From assembly GCA_000151295.1 (NCBI GenBank), contig GG745378.1:155284-168204 (forward strand): a stretch of 12,921 nt of DNA, written 5' to 3'. The translations under genes were made by a program, and so were the position numbers. The notes beneath the pieces were generated by a model. The model was not told where the DNA came from. It saw only the letters and a list, made by a program, of their open reading frames with translations, and did not search any database. Origin of the DNA: Allomyces macrogynus ATCC 38327. Its lineage: Eukaryota; Blastocladiomycota; Blastocladiomycetes; Blastocladiales; Blastocladiaceae. Of the stretch, positions 1 through 8,158 are shown one piece after another. Within the stretch, counting starts at the first letter, position 1; each line of letters opens with the position of its first letter.

Positions 1-3000
1 GACGATTGCCAGTAACTCGCGGTCGTGGACCGGGTACGCGCGTTCCGTGGCTTCAACTTGTGAGGAAAAATAATTTCGATCGGTCGCCCATTCTGCTGTA
101 GCACCGCGCCGACGGCGAACCCGCTCGCGTCGGTCGTGATCTCGAAATCGCCGTCCTCGTCAGGCAGCACCAGCACCGGCGCCGACGACAGCGCGTCCTT
201 GAGCGCGCGGAACGCTGCGTCGGCCGCGGCTGACCATTCGTACGTGACGTCGTCGGCGAGCAAGTCCGTCAGCGGGTGCGCGAGCTCGGCGAATCCATTG
301 ACAAATCGCGCGTAGTAGTTGGCGAGCCCGATGAACCCGCGCAACTCCTTCTGGTCCTTGGGCACGGGCCAATCGCGCACTGCCGCGACCTTGGCTGGGT
401 CGACATGCACGCCGTCGCGGTCCACGAAATGACCAAGGTACTCGACCCGCTCCTTGAAAAACTCGCACTTGCTCGGCTTGACATGGAACTCGTTCTTGCG
501 TAGCACCTCGAGCACCTGCCGAACGTGGCGCTCATGCTCAGCCTTGGTCTTCGAGTAGATCAAGATGTCGTCGAGGAACACGACGACGAACCGGTCGAGG
601 TACGGCTCAAACACCTGGTTCATGGCGCGCATGAACGTCGATGGTGCGTTGCACAAGCCGAAGCTGAGCACGCGCCACTCGAACGTCCCGTACCGCGTCA
701 CGAACGCCGTCTTGTGCACGTCCGACTCGTCCATGCGCACTTGGTGATACCCGCTGACAAGGTCGAGCTTCGTGTAGTAGCGCGCGCCACGCAGCATCCG
801 GAAGAGGGTCTCGGCGCGCGGCAGCGGGTATGTATCACGTACCGTGATCTTGTTCAGTGCGCGATAATCCACGCACACCCGGACGCCTCCGTCTTTCTTT
901 GGCACGAACAGGACCGGCGACGCAAACGGCGAGCCCTTGCTCGGCCGGATCAGCCCGCGTCGCAACAGCTCGTCTAGCTGCTTGCGCAGTTCCTCGAGCT
1001 CCTTGGGCGAGGCCTGGTATGCGCGCTGTGCGACTGGCCGCGCGCCCTCCTTGAGCTCGATCCGGTGGTCGACATCGCGCTTCGGCGGCATGCCCGTTGG
1101 CTCGGCGAACACGGTTGGGAACTCGTCGACTAACTGCTTCACGACCGTGCCCGTGTAGCCAACGCCCTCGACCTCGATGTGGTTGAGCGAGACCATGAAC
1201 ACGTTTGCCGGGTCGTCGCGCATCGCCGCCGCGCACTCTTTGGCAGAAAGCAAGTCGACCTCGATGTGGGATGGCCCGCCCGCCACCGGCTGCACGCGTG
1301 TCGCGCCGCCGTCAAGCGACAGCGCGCCTGACGACCAGTCGAGCTGCGGGTCACACTCGCGCAACCACGGCCGGCCCAAAATCACTTCCCATGCGACGTT
1401 GTCGAGCACCAGGCACCGCGCGGTCGTGGCGGCGCCCGCGACCATGACACGCAGCTCCGCCCATTCGCGTCGCACGCGTCGCGAGACGCCGTCGAAACCC
1501 GAGACGCGCAACCACCCGTCGCGCACGATTCGCGCGCCCACGCGCTCCACGACGGCATGTCGCGCGACGTTGTGCGAGGCGCCCGAGTCGACCATGACCA
1601 CCGCGTCGTGCTCCTGCAGCAACTTTTTCCTGTGCCGCTCGCCCATGCACTTCTTCGACCAAGTGCGGCCCTTGCGCGGCTCCTCGCTCACTGCGAGCAC
1701 CGCATCGTACGCGTACGGCTGGTCAGTGCCAAACGCCAAGATTTCAAGATCCTCCTCGACCACCGCATCGTCACGCTCCTCCCCCTGGCCCAAGTCGACG
1801 CGCCTGTCGGCGGTGTCCTTCGGCGAAACGATGAGCGGCTCCCGTGCGTCGTCCACGTCGACGTCAACTGCAACGTGCAAAAGCTGCGTCGTGCCGCCAT
1901 CGTTCACGTCCGTATGAACAAAATTTGGACTTGTGCCACCAACAGGGACGACCTGACCAGAGCGAGAAGAGCAATCAAAACGGCAGGTGCATTGATGATT
2001 GAAAACCGCGACATTCGCGTTCGGCCGGCGCGGGCAATTGTGACGCAAATGGCCCACCTCATCGCACCGATAACAGCGGCGCGTTTCGACCTCGTACTCG
2101 TCGTCCTGGCGGTCGTCACGGCCACGGCCGCCACGACCACCCCGACCGCCATTCTGGCCACGGCGACTACGACCCTGGCCGCGATTACCATGGCCACGGC
2201 GCCCTTGCACAGCGTCGACCTGCATACGGTCGTCCTGTACGCGATCATGCACCGCCAGCATGTTGAACCCGTTCGAAAGCTGGAGAACGCCCCAAATGTC
2301 GATGGCCCGGGTGTAGACCTGCTCCATGAACGACCAACGCAGGTTCTGGTCCTCCGACGGTGGGTTCAAGCGACCGTCGCCGAGCAGCGTCATGACGTTC
2401 GTCGGCACCGACGCCAAGAAACACGAGTAAAGCTCGGCGGCAGACGCCTGCTCGACAGTCACTGCCAGGGCCGCAAACGCGGCCACATGCTGCTCCATGG
2501 TCCCGCCCGACTGGAAACGGAACTGCTGCAGTTCACGACGCTTGGTCAGGGCCGCCGTCTTGGGCCGGAAACGCTCCGAAACGGTGTTCGCAATACCTTC
2601 GGGCGTTGTGGGCCACTGGCCCGTCGCGTTCTGCAGCACGCGGTAGGTCTCCGCCTCACCCGTGAACGCGCGGTCGAGCAAGAGAACAATGGCCATCTCG
2701 CTGTGCTTGCGCGCGCGCATGAAGGCGACCCACTTACCCACGTCGCTGAACCACGCGCGGACCGCCTCATACGTGCCCGTGCCGTCAAACTTGGGTGGCG
2801 GAATTTTTTCGTTGCCCCCATACGCCGTCTCGTCTCCCACCGGGCTCGCGGCGGCACCAGCGACAGCCATGGCAGGAGCCGTCGACGCAGCAGAGGCAAC
2901 TGCCGCAACAGGAACCGCATCTGGGGACGGCGCCGCAGGCAGCGGCGCGGAATTGTTCGACAACTTCTGCAAAATGACCATGAGGGCATCGAGTTTTGCG

Positions 3001-3089
3001 CCTTGTTCGGCCACGGCCGTCTTGACCTCCGAAACCGACCCCTCGAGGGCCACCGTCCGCGTCGCGAGGGCATTATCATTCGCCATCAT
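1..3089 (-). CDS. Gag-Pol polyprotein (Gag, retropepsin, reverse transcriptase, start of RNase H), partial
   Basis: The protein packages retrotransposon RNA and copies it to DNA. The frame starts at a Met-Met pair at 3089 and has no stop through the window edge, over 1,020 codons. Visible parts: an Ala-rich N-terminus, a Gag capsid-like region (about residues 100-270), an RGG-rich basic stretch, a CX2CX4HX4C zinc knuckle (residues 339-352, positions 2034-2075), a retropepsin D-S-G-A-S site (residues 501-505, near 1589), reverse transcriptase from about residue 700 with YYTKLDLVSGYHQVRM (732-779) and the catalytic F-L-D-D (567-578), and RNase H beginning with TTDASGFAVGAVLQ (near 100-140). Gag and Pol share one frame, with no programmed shift between them. 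Near 46-50 one base seems missing: the family sequence TERAYPVHDRELLAIV continues in another frame. Integrase is not in the window. Domain identities are secure; whether this copy is active cannot be judged. Confidence 0.95.
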   Translation of the reverse strand, partial: MMANDNALATRTVALEGSVSEVKTAVAEQGAKLDALMVILQKLSNNSAPLPAAPSPDAVPVAAVASAASTAPAMAVAGAAASPVGDETAYGGNEKIPPPKFDGTGTYEAVRAWFSDVGKWVAFMRARKHSEMAIVLLLDRAFTGEAETYRVLQNATGQWPTTPEGIANTVSERFRPKTAALTKRRELQQFRFQSGGTMEQHVAAFAALAVTVEQASAAELYSCFLASVPTNVMTLLGDGRLNPPSEDQNLRWSFMEQVYTRAIDIWGVLQLSNGFNMLAVHDRVQDDRMQVDAVQGRRGHGNRGQGRSRRGQNGGRGGRGGRGRDDRQDDEYEVETRRCYRCDEVGHLRHNCPRRPNANVAVFNHQCTCRFDCSSRSGQVVPVGGTSPNFVHTDVNDGGTTQLLHVAVDVDVDDAREPLIVSPKDTADRRVDLGQGEERDDAVVEEDLEILAFGTDQPYAYDAVLAVSEEPRKGRTWSKKCMGERHRKKLLQEHDAVVMVDSGASHNVARHAVVERVGARIVRDGWLRVSGFDGVSRRVRREWAELRVMVAGAATTARCLVLDNVAWEVILGRPWLRECDPQLDWSSGALSLDGGATRVQPVAGGPSHIEVDLLSAKECAAAMRDDPANVFMVSLNHIEVEGVGYTGTVVKQLVDEFPTVFAEPTGMPPKRDVDHRIELKEGARPVAQRAYQASPKELEELRKQLDELLRRGLIRPSKGSPFASPVLFVPKKDGGVRVCVDYRALNKITVRDTYPLPRAETLFRMLRGARYYTKLDLVSGYHQVRMDESDVHKTAFVTRYGTFEWRVLSFGLCNAPSTFMRAMNQVFEPYLDRFVVVFLDDILIYSKTKAEHERHVRQVLEVLRKNEFHVKPSKCEFFKERVEYLGHFVDRDGVHVDPAKVAAVRDWPVPKDQKELRGFIGLANYYARFVNGFAELAHPLTDLLADDVTYEWSAAADAAFRALKDALSSAPVLVLPDEDGDFEITTDASGFAVGAVLQQNGRPIEIIFPHKLKPRNARTRSTTASYWQS

Positions 3090-3260
3090 TGCGGGCAGGG
3101 TGCTGGTCGACCACCGCCCGAACCTCGGCCAGCTGTTCAAGAGGCGTCGCAGGTGTCGCCGGTTCGCCCGTCATGACGCCAACCGTGATGAAAAACGCGA
3201 GACGAGAGAAAACAACTCGATGGGCAGGAACCCGCAACGAATTTGCACAACAAGTAAACC

Positions 3261-3485
3261 GCGCCAACGAGAACCGGCGCAACCGCGAAAATGCGCTATC
3301 GAGAACAGGCGCAAACGAGACACCGCGCCAAATGAGAACCAGCGCAACTGAGACACCGCGCCAACGAGAACCGGCGCAACGAGACACTGCGCCAACGAGA
3401 ACCGGCGCAAACGAGAAACCGCGCCAAATGGGAACCAGCGCCAACGAGAAACCGCGCCAAACAGGAACCAGCGCAAACGAAACCG
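3261..3485 (-). repeat. 16-17 bp minisatellite in the retrotransposon leader
   Basis: Fourteen diverged units, each beginning GCGC on the plus strand, run head to tail with an approximate consensus GCGCMAACGAGAAMCS. Unit starts are 3261, 3277, 3293, 3309, 3325, 3342, 3358, 3374, 3389, 3405, 3421, 3438, 3454 and 3471; most are 16 bp, some 15 or 17. Neighbouring units alternate between two subtypes, giving a rough 33 bp higher-order period. The array lies between the primer binding site and gag, so it would be in the 5' leader of the element's RNA. Because 33 is a multiple of three, several frames stay open across it. One minus-strand frame, 3531 to 3076, crosses the array and overlaps the start of gag by 14 nt; it encodes only repeat-derived hydrophobic and Arg-rich peptide and is probably not a gene. 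The remaining leader (3090-3260 and 3486-3540) shows nothing else recognisable. Confidence 0.9.
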
Positions 3486-3540
3486 CGGAAGCCCAGCGCC
3501 CGAACACACACTTCCAACGCCAGTCCGTCACTTGAAGGAA

Positions 3541-3560
3541 CGAACCTGCAGACGCTACCA
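3541..3560 (-). other. Primer binding site, initiator tRNA-Met type
   Basis: On the minus strand the site reads TGGTAGCGTCTGCAGGTTCG. Its first eight bases, TGGTAGCG, are the classic LTR-retrotransposon primer site complementary to the CGCTACCA 3' end of initiator methionine tRNA. The plus-strand complement also looks like a tRNA 3' half: a T-stem CCTGC, an acceptor strand and CCA. Two bases (AC on the minus strand) separate it from an LTR that ends in ...TATCA. How far the match extends past the first eight bases depends on the host tRNA, which is not in this window. Confidence 0.8.
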
Positions 3561-3640
3561 GTTGATACGACCGGGACGGGGCCCTGACTGATACTTCGGG
3601 GAGGATTGCGTAAGGATGTATTTCGCCCAGCAGCGTCCTT

Positions 3641-3649
3641 CTTATGTAG
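3641..3649 (-). promoter_or_regulatory. TATA-like box of the LTR promoter
   Basis: The minus strand reads CTACATAAG about 80 bp before the inner end of the LTR, inside an otherwise GC-rich sequence. Its position fits a TATA element driving the retrotransposon transcript, with transcription then passing through the primer site into gag. This is position and composition only, so confidence is low. Confidence 0.35.
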
Positions 3650-3875
3650 GAAGACGCCTCACACTATGCGTCTAATTGGGGACCACGTGTTGGCAGGGCG
3701 CAAGCGGGGGACGCTTGCATACGCGCCAACAGGTGCACAAGCAAGGGCGACCGAGCGAGCGGTGGCAGCGGTGGCGGCCCGAGAATGAGGAAACGTCGCT
3801 TGAAAGTCTAGAACACGCCCATTCGCCCACGCGGACATGCATGCATGGCGTGGGCCATCACCAGCCGCGATGCTG

Positions 3876-3918
3876 GAAACTGCCTGCCTGCCGCGACAGA
3901 AACTGCCTGCGTGCCGCG
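3876..3918. repeat. Direct duplication, 20 bp copies 23 bp apart
   Basis: GAAACTGCCTGCCTGCCGCG at 3876-3895 recurs at 3899-3918 with one mismatch. A second small direct repeat, GCTTGTCCTC, occurs twice at 3958-3977 and starts a third time. Both lie in the LTR or just outside it, depending on which outer border is right. Confidence 0.7.
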
Positions 3919-4229
3919 CCGTCCCTCGTGGACTGCGCCCAGCACCCGCTTGGACGAGCTTGTCCTCGCTTGTCCTCGCTTGCATGTCCCTCCCATCTGG
4001 TCTTCCGCCCCATCCTTCTCGCCCAACACTCCATCACGATGGCAACTACTTGCAGCCAGATCGAAGCATTGGCCAACCTGCTGCGCGCGACCATGGCCGA
4101 CCCACGACACCCCGTTGCACGGCGCTTGCCTTGACCCTCCCTTTGGACCTGTTGACCTTGGTCGCGGCTTGACAAACAACGTGGTTGCAACTTGACGCAA
4201 AACACCCTGAGCGCAACCTTGACAGAGAT

Positions 4230-5470
4230 ACCTCGGACGATTCTACCAGTGAAAACCCGAGCGGTTCCAAGAGATCGCGGCCCAAGAGAAACGGAAGATC
4301 ATCATCTTCCATGGCATTCAAGGTGCACACGACCGAGCGGGTGCCAAATGTGACCACTGCGCCCACAATACGCCTTGAACCCACCAACACCATGCGTTCC
4401 ATCGCCCCTCGTCGGATCGTCCATGAGCCGGTTCAGCTCAGCGACCATGTGCCAGGTAATAATGCTCTGTGTGGCACCAGTATCCACCATGGCCTTGACC
4501 TCCTATGGCCGCTGGTGACCCTGCCCCTTGTGGGGCGTGAGGGTGAGATACACGTTCTTGCAGGGAACGTTGCCCAGCGCGCCTTGCGGCTGCGCTTCTT
4601 TGCTGGGTGCATGGTGGGCGCAGGCTCATGAACCACAAGAGCGTCTTGCTCAGGCGCAAACGATTGATGCCAATGAGCGCGCACAATGTCGCGTGCAGGG
4701 ACTGCGCAGTCATAGCACAATCCCACGGCATTGGCGCGATCAAATCCATTGATTCTGATCATGGAGTGCACGGTTTGGAGTTTGAAACCACTTTCGTGTT
4801 CAACGGCCAGGACAGGCGTGGGAAACGCGCGGTCCTTCTCCACCACATTTTAATGCACGAGATTGACGGCTTGGTGGATACGTGAGAACCACTAAGAGAC
4901 CATTTCCCCAATTGGGTTGGGTTGGATGTGGAGGTAGGCCGTCAAATGGTCCACATAACTCTCATCATCATCTCGTGTCAATGCTTCCATGAAGCGGCGA
5001 TACGCTTTATCGTCGGGATCCTAAGGAGAGAGAGAATGCGCTCGACATGGAATCCATCAATGTAGATGTGTGTGGGCACTACCTGGATTAGCTTGGCGGC
5101 CAAGGATGTGCCTTTGGGCCAGTGGCCCTTAAAGCGCAAGACGCACACATCAAAGTCGTGTGGATCCGAGATGCTGCGTTGCTTTTCCTCAGGGGACAGT
5201 CAAACGGCGTTGTTGATCACCAAGATGGGCTTTGCAATATGCCAAGGGTGGTCATCTTCGTCAATTGGCATGGGTTCTTCGCCCTTCTTGGCCAAGCCGG
5301 TGAGCAGGGCAAGCACTGGTGTGGCAGGTGTGGGAGCGTTCCTGTTGTGTACAACACTCACGTGTAGCCTACTCAAGTGGGACCCTAATGGTACGTTGTC
5401 GCTGATAAGATGCTGCCTCAATGATCGCAAATTGGTCTGGCCGCGCTAGCCATGCAGCAGTCTTTCCACG
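4230..5470 (-). pseudogene. Decayed retroelement Gag-protease remnant
   Basis: This minus-strand stretch is less GC-rich than its neighbours and carries fragments of coding sequence in shifting frames. The clearest is a retropepsin: VDTGATQSIITWHMVAEL follows a Met at 4490, an in-frame TAG sits at 4503-4505, and the frame shifts near 4365-4380. Downstream MEDDDLPFLLGRDLLEPLGF (around 4265-4300) supplies the usual second half of the protease. Before it lies a broken zinc knuckle (C-Y-D-C then R-A-H-W-H, around 4690-4760), the Gag part that normally precedes a protease. Further upstream (4880-5450) are readable pieces such as DPHDFDVCVLRFKGHWPKG interrupted by stops; I could not assign these. 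The protease region also resembles the DDI1 host family, but the zinc-knuckle remnant favours a retroelement. No reverse transcriptase is left here; the newer Gypsy element lies directly downstream on the same strand. Confidence 0.7.
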
Positions 5471-5997
5471 CGACGGACAGGCGCGCGCGACACTGATCAA
5501 GGTGGAGAGCGAAACCTGTCGCGAGTGCCGCGATATTTTAGTGATGTGAATGCCGGTGCCATGGTGCGGCATGGTGCGCTGCGGATTATTTGATCGTGTG
5601 TTGCAGGCAACAAGTCGGACTCAAGTCGGACTCAAGTCGGATTCGAGAGCCCCAAGTGATGACGACGCGTTGGTCCCGGTGATCCATTTACGTTATTCCG
5701 CGTCACGAAGTGCACTACCTTCAAGCGCAACGTGCAGCTGCATGGCTGGCATCGGCCAGTTGAGCGAAGTTCAGCGATGGGCGTCCTGGAAATCCAGTTT
5801 CTTTGCCTGTGTGTCCAAGGGCTGACCTGTTTATCGGTTGGAGATTTCTAGCGTCGTGCTTGTCGTGTGTGAATCAAGGCTCCTCATTGTTCGAGCTGTC
5901 TCAACTACAACACTGTCCTATACATACCAAGATACATCCACCTCCGCTCCGTAATACATTCATACAATGCCCCACCACATCTCGCCCATTCTTCAAC
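5471..5997. other. Intergenic stretch, no gene seen
   Basis: I see no supported coding region here. The part near 5471-5600 may be the upstream edge of the decayed element. The only structured item is an 11 bp triplicate at 5611-5643. The part from about 5850 to 5997 would be the 3' untranslated region of the PAP2-like gene, whose stop codon is at 5998-6000. No canonical AATAAA was found on the minus strand close to that stop. Confidence 0.5.
5611..5643. repeat. 11 bp tandem triplicate
   Basis: CAAGTCGGACT occurs at 5611-5621 and 5622-5632, then once more with one change at 5633-5643. It is a short tandem repeat in non-coding DNA with no visible function. Confidence 0.85.
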
Positions 5998-8158
5998 CTA
6001 CGCCGCCATCTCCTTCCCTTCCCTCCCCTCCTCGCCCACCCTCTCATCCTCGACCTCGGCCACCGCCGCCAACCCGGCCGCCATCTCCGCCAACTCGTCG
6101 GGCCCGTACCGCAACAACGTCGACATGCGCCAATTCGTCGGTTCCATCGCGACGGGCAACAGCGGCATCGGACTGCTGAGATTAATTCGCGGCAAACTCC
6201 AATTCGGATTCGCCCCCGCTGGCGCCGCAGTGGGATTGTCCAGGAAAATCCGCGAGTCGCGCGCGGGCGCCGTGCCGTACCCGCGCGGCTGCCGCGGCGG
6301 GACGACCGCCGTCGTCGTGCTGGGCCGCGGACGGACGCGGCGTTCCGGGATCGCGGTCATCGGGGAGGGTGCGGTGGTCGCGGGACGCGGACGGTCGCGG
6401 CGCGGGTTCACTGGCGCGGGCGTCGTCGCAGGCGCGATCACGTCGCGCGGATTCCGTGCGGAGGCAGGCGGCGGGCGGTCGCGCCGTGGCGGGATCGCGG
6501 TCGGCGGGACCGCCGTGGTACGCAGCGTGGGCGCGCTCGCCGCGTGCGTGATGGGCGGGTGCGAGATCGGCGTCGGCAGCGCGCGCGGGACGGTGCCTGC
6601 CGGCGTGCGGCTGCGGTCGCGTTCCGGGACGGGGGTCGCGTCGGCGTCCGCGGGAACGGCGCGTGGAGTCACGTCGCCGCGCTGGAACGTCCGCGGGGTC
6701 ACGACGTAGTGCGTGGCCCGTGGCGTCGTGATGGTGGGCGAGTCGGCGCCCGGGTCGCTGGTGTCGTCGTCGTCGTCGAATGCGAGCAAGTACTGCCCCT
6801 CGGCCATGTCCACGGCGTCCTGCAACTCGGCGACGGTCATGGGGTCGTTTGCGTCGACGCGGATCAGCCGGTAACTCAGTTTCGGTTCCCCGGCAGAGTC
6901 CGGTGTGGTGACCGACATCAGCGGCGTGTCCATGTCCATTGCGCGCGTCGGGTCGTACGCAAACGCCGCTTCGACCGCGGCGATCCAGTCAACGAGCGCG
7001 ACGGGGCCGAGGTACGAGGCGGCCGCGATCCACGCGACGGAGGTTCCGAGGAGAAAGCCGAAGAGCACGTCGAGCCAGGACGAACGGTTGTCGACGATCC
7101 GGGTCACGCTCATGGCCGCGGAGAGAGTCGCAGGGATCGAAGTCGCGACGAGCCGCAGGCCGCGGCCTTCGATGTGACCAGGCGCGAGGGCGTCGAGTTG
7201 TCGCGCGAGAAAATGCGACGTGTAAACGAGCGCAGTCGCAGAGACTATGGAAATGAAACGAGAGGTCAGGAACTATGTCAACTCAAGCATCCGGCGCACT
7301 AGAACGAGTAAAAAGCGCAGCGTACGTGTCGCGATCCCGGACGGAAACGAGCGCCGGCCGTCGCGTACGAGCGCCGCGTCGCCCGTGCACACCATACTTT
7401 CTGGAGACGATGAGTCCGTCGTGGAATCGGTCGCGAGTACGGCTGGCTGGCACCGCGCGAGGAAATCGGGACGGAGTTGGCCAGACGCGTTCTTCAAGGC
7501 GCCCGAGAGGGTCGTGGCGACACCCGTCGCGAGCAAGAGGCCCATGACGGGCCAAAAGGCGCGCGTGCGTACGGCCGCGACCATGTAGACGGACGAGGCG
7601 AGCAGGGAAATGAGCTGGATAGAGCGCAGCGTGCCCGTCAGTCAATGGAACAAGCAGCAGGAGAATTTGGATCCGTCGCGGCGGTGAGCAGCAGCGATAC
7701 TTACAATAACGAGCCATTCCGGCATGGTTTCGGGTCGTAGCGGGTTCTGAATATCAATGTCGTTGACGTTGAAGGACCTGGATCGCGCGCGATCGAGGTG
7801 CGGGTGAGCAACTTTCTCCACGGCCCAGATCAGATCACCATTTGATGTCCACTCACCTTTGCGCTGGCGGCAGCGCGTTCACGACAATCGCGGCAATCCA
7901 CACGCCCACGACCGCGGCCATGTCGCGAATCGGGTGCGGGTAGTCATTCCAGACCTTCCGTGCCCATTGTGCTGCCGGGTGCTTGCTCTCGTCAACGGCG
8001 CGCGCCGCTGCGTCGGGAATCGACGACCAGGATCGGGATCTTGCGCGAGCGTGAGGTGGCGGCGTCGGTTCCGGTGAGATGAGCCGTGACCAGCGCAGGA
8101 CCGAGCGCGAGGCCGGCGCGGTCGCGAGGTTCGAGTAGACGGGTCGTGGCGGGGACAT
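5998..8158 (-). CDS. PAP2/lipid phosphate phosphatase family membrane protein, catalytic histidines lost
   Basis: The gene has four exons (8158-7857, 7777-7705, 7614-7326, 7244-5998), joined in phase and encoding 636 residues. The start has a strong CACCATGTC context. Six TM segments are visible, near residues 78-97, 118-136, 146-165, 219-236, 254-268 and 281-300. Between TM1 and TM2 is RSFNVNDIDIQNP, typical of fungal LPP/DPP1 enzymes. Motif 1 is intact (KNASGQLRP, K166 to P174). Motif 2 reads PSGI instead of PSGH (I219), and motif 3 reads TRIVDNRSSWLD instead of SRX5HX3D (S276 in the histidine place). PAP2 enzymes use these histidines as acid and nucleophile to remove phosphate from phosphatidate and related lipids, so this protein is probably not catalytic. 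Residues about 305-636 form a long Pro/Arg/Thr-rich tail with an Asp run and three copies of an R-R-D-R-P-x-P-like motif; ordinary members stop soon after TM6. The fold is secure; a lipid-binding or scaffold role is inference. Confidence 0.88.
7245..7325 (-). other. Intron 3 of the PAP2-like gene (81 nt)
   Basis: The donor is GTACGC and the acceptor CCATAG, with a CTGAC branch point in TTCCTGACCTC. Removing it (phase 1) joins FPSGIAT to LSATALVYTS, which restores family continuity. Without removal the frame stops after 26 codons. Confidence 0.85.
7615..7704 (-). other. Intron 2 of the PAP2-like gene (90 nt)
   Basis: The donor is GTAAGT and the acceptor ATCCAG, with branch point CTGAC in CATTGACTGACGGG. 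Phase 0. It joins PEWLVI to LISLLASSVY inside the second membrane segment. Confidence 0.85.
7778..7856 (-). other. Intron 1 of the PAP2-like gene (79 nt)
   Basis: The donor is GTGAGT and the acceptor GATCCAG. Phase 2. Splicing joins NALPPAQ to RSFNVNDIDI, rebuilding the conserved loop after the first membrane segment. Confidence 0.85.

Larger units (their letters stand above)
1..4036 (-). mobile_element. Ty3/Gypsy LTR retrotransposon, 5' part (left end outside window)
   Basis: The parts occur in the right order on the minus strand: LTR (inner edge at 3563), primer binding site (3541-3560), leader with a minisatellite (3261-3485), then one reading frame with Gag, zinc knuckle, retropepsin, reverse transcriptase and the start of RNase H. 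Protease and RT lie together and no integrase precedes the RT, which is the Ty3/Gypsy order; Ty1/Copia puts integrase before RT. The rest of RNase H, the integrase and the 3' LTR would lie left of position 1. The outer edge of the LTR is not certain, so 4036 is only one candidate border (3860 is another). No target-site duplication can be tested because only one end is present. A one-base frameshift near position 46 suggests either an inactive copy or a sequence error. Confidence 0.93.
3563..4036 (-). repeat. 5' LTR of the Gypsy element (outer border uncertain)
   Basis: The inner edge is well placed: it begins TGAT on the plus strand (ends ATCA on the minus strand), two bases from the primer binding site. 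The outer edge should end in CA on the plus strand. Two places give a matching ATCA: 3860 (298 bp LTR) and 4036 (474 bp LTR). The recognisable older pseudogene begins near 4230, which caps the length. No protein-coding signal was accepted here. The stretch holds a 20 bp duplication and a short 10 bp direct repeat. The sister LTR, which would settle the borders, is outside the window. Confidence 0.6.

Noticed and set aside
1557..3176. A 539-codon open frame on the plus strand
   Set aside because: It is antisense to Gag-protease in the same triplet register; it is open because the GC-rich sequence lacks stops and shows no domain of its own.
3261..3485. CRISPR array
   Set aside because: Units are 16-17 bp and directly adjacent with no unique spacers, in a eukaryotic retrotransposon leader.
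4230..4505. Functional host DDI1-like protease gene
   Set aside because: There is an in-frame TAG at 4503-4505, a frameshift near 4370, no ubiquitin-like domain, and a zinc-knuckle remnant upstream.
5066..5449. A 127-codon plus-strand frame
   Set aside because: It has no recognisable motif, and the opposite strand shows longer coding-like fragments of the decayed element.
5803..7302. A 499-codon open frame on the plus strand, Arg-rich
   Set aside because: It is antisense to the PAP2-like exon 4, whose sense frame has family motifs and proper splice joins.
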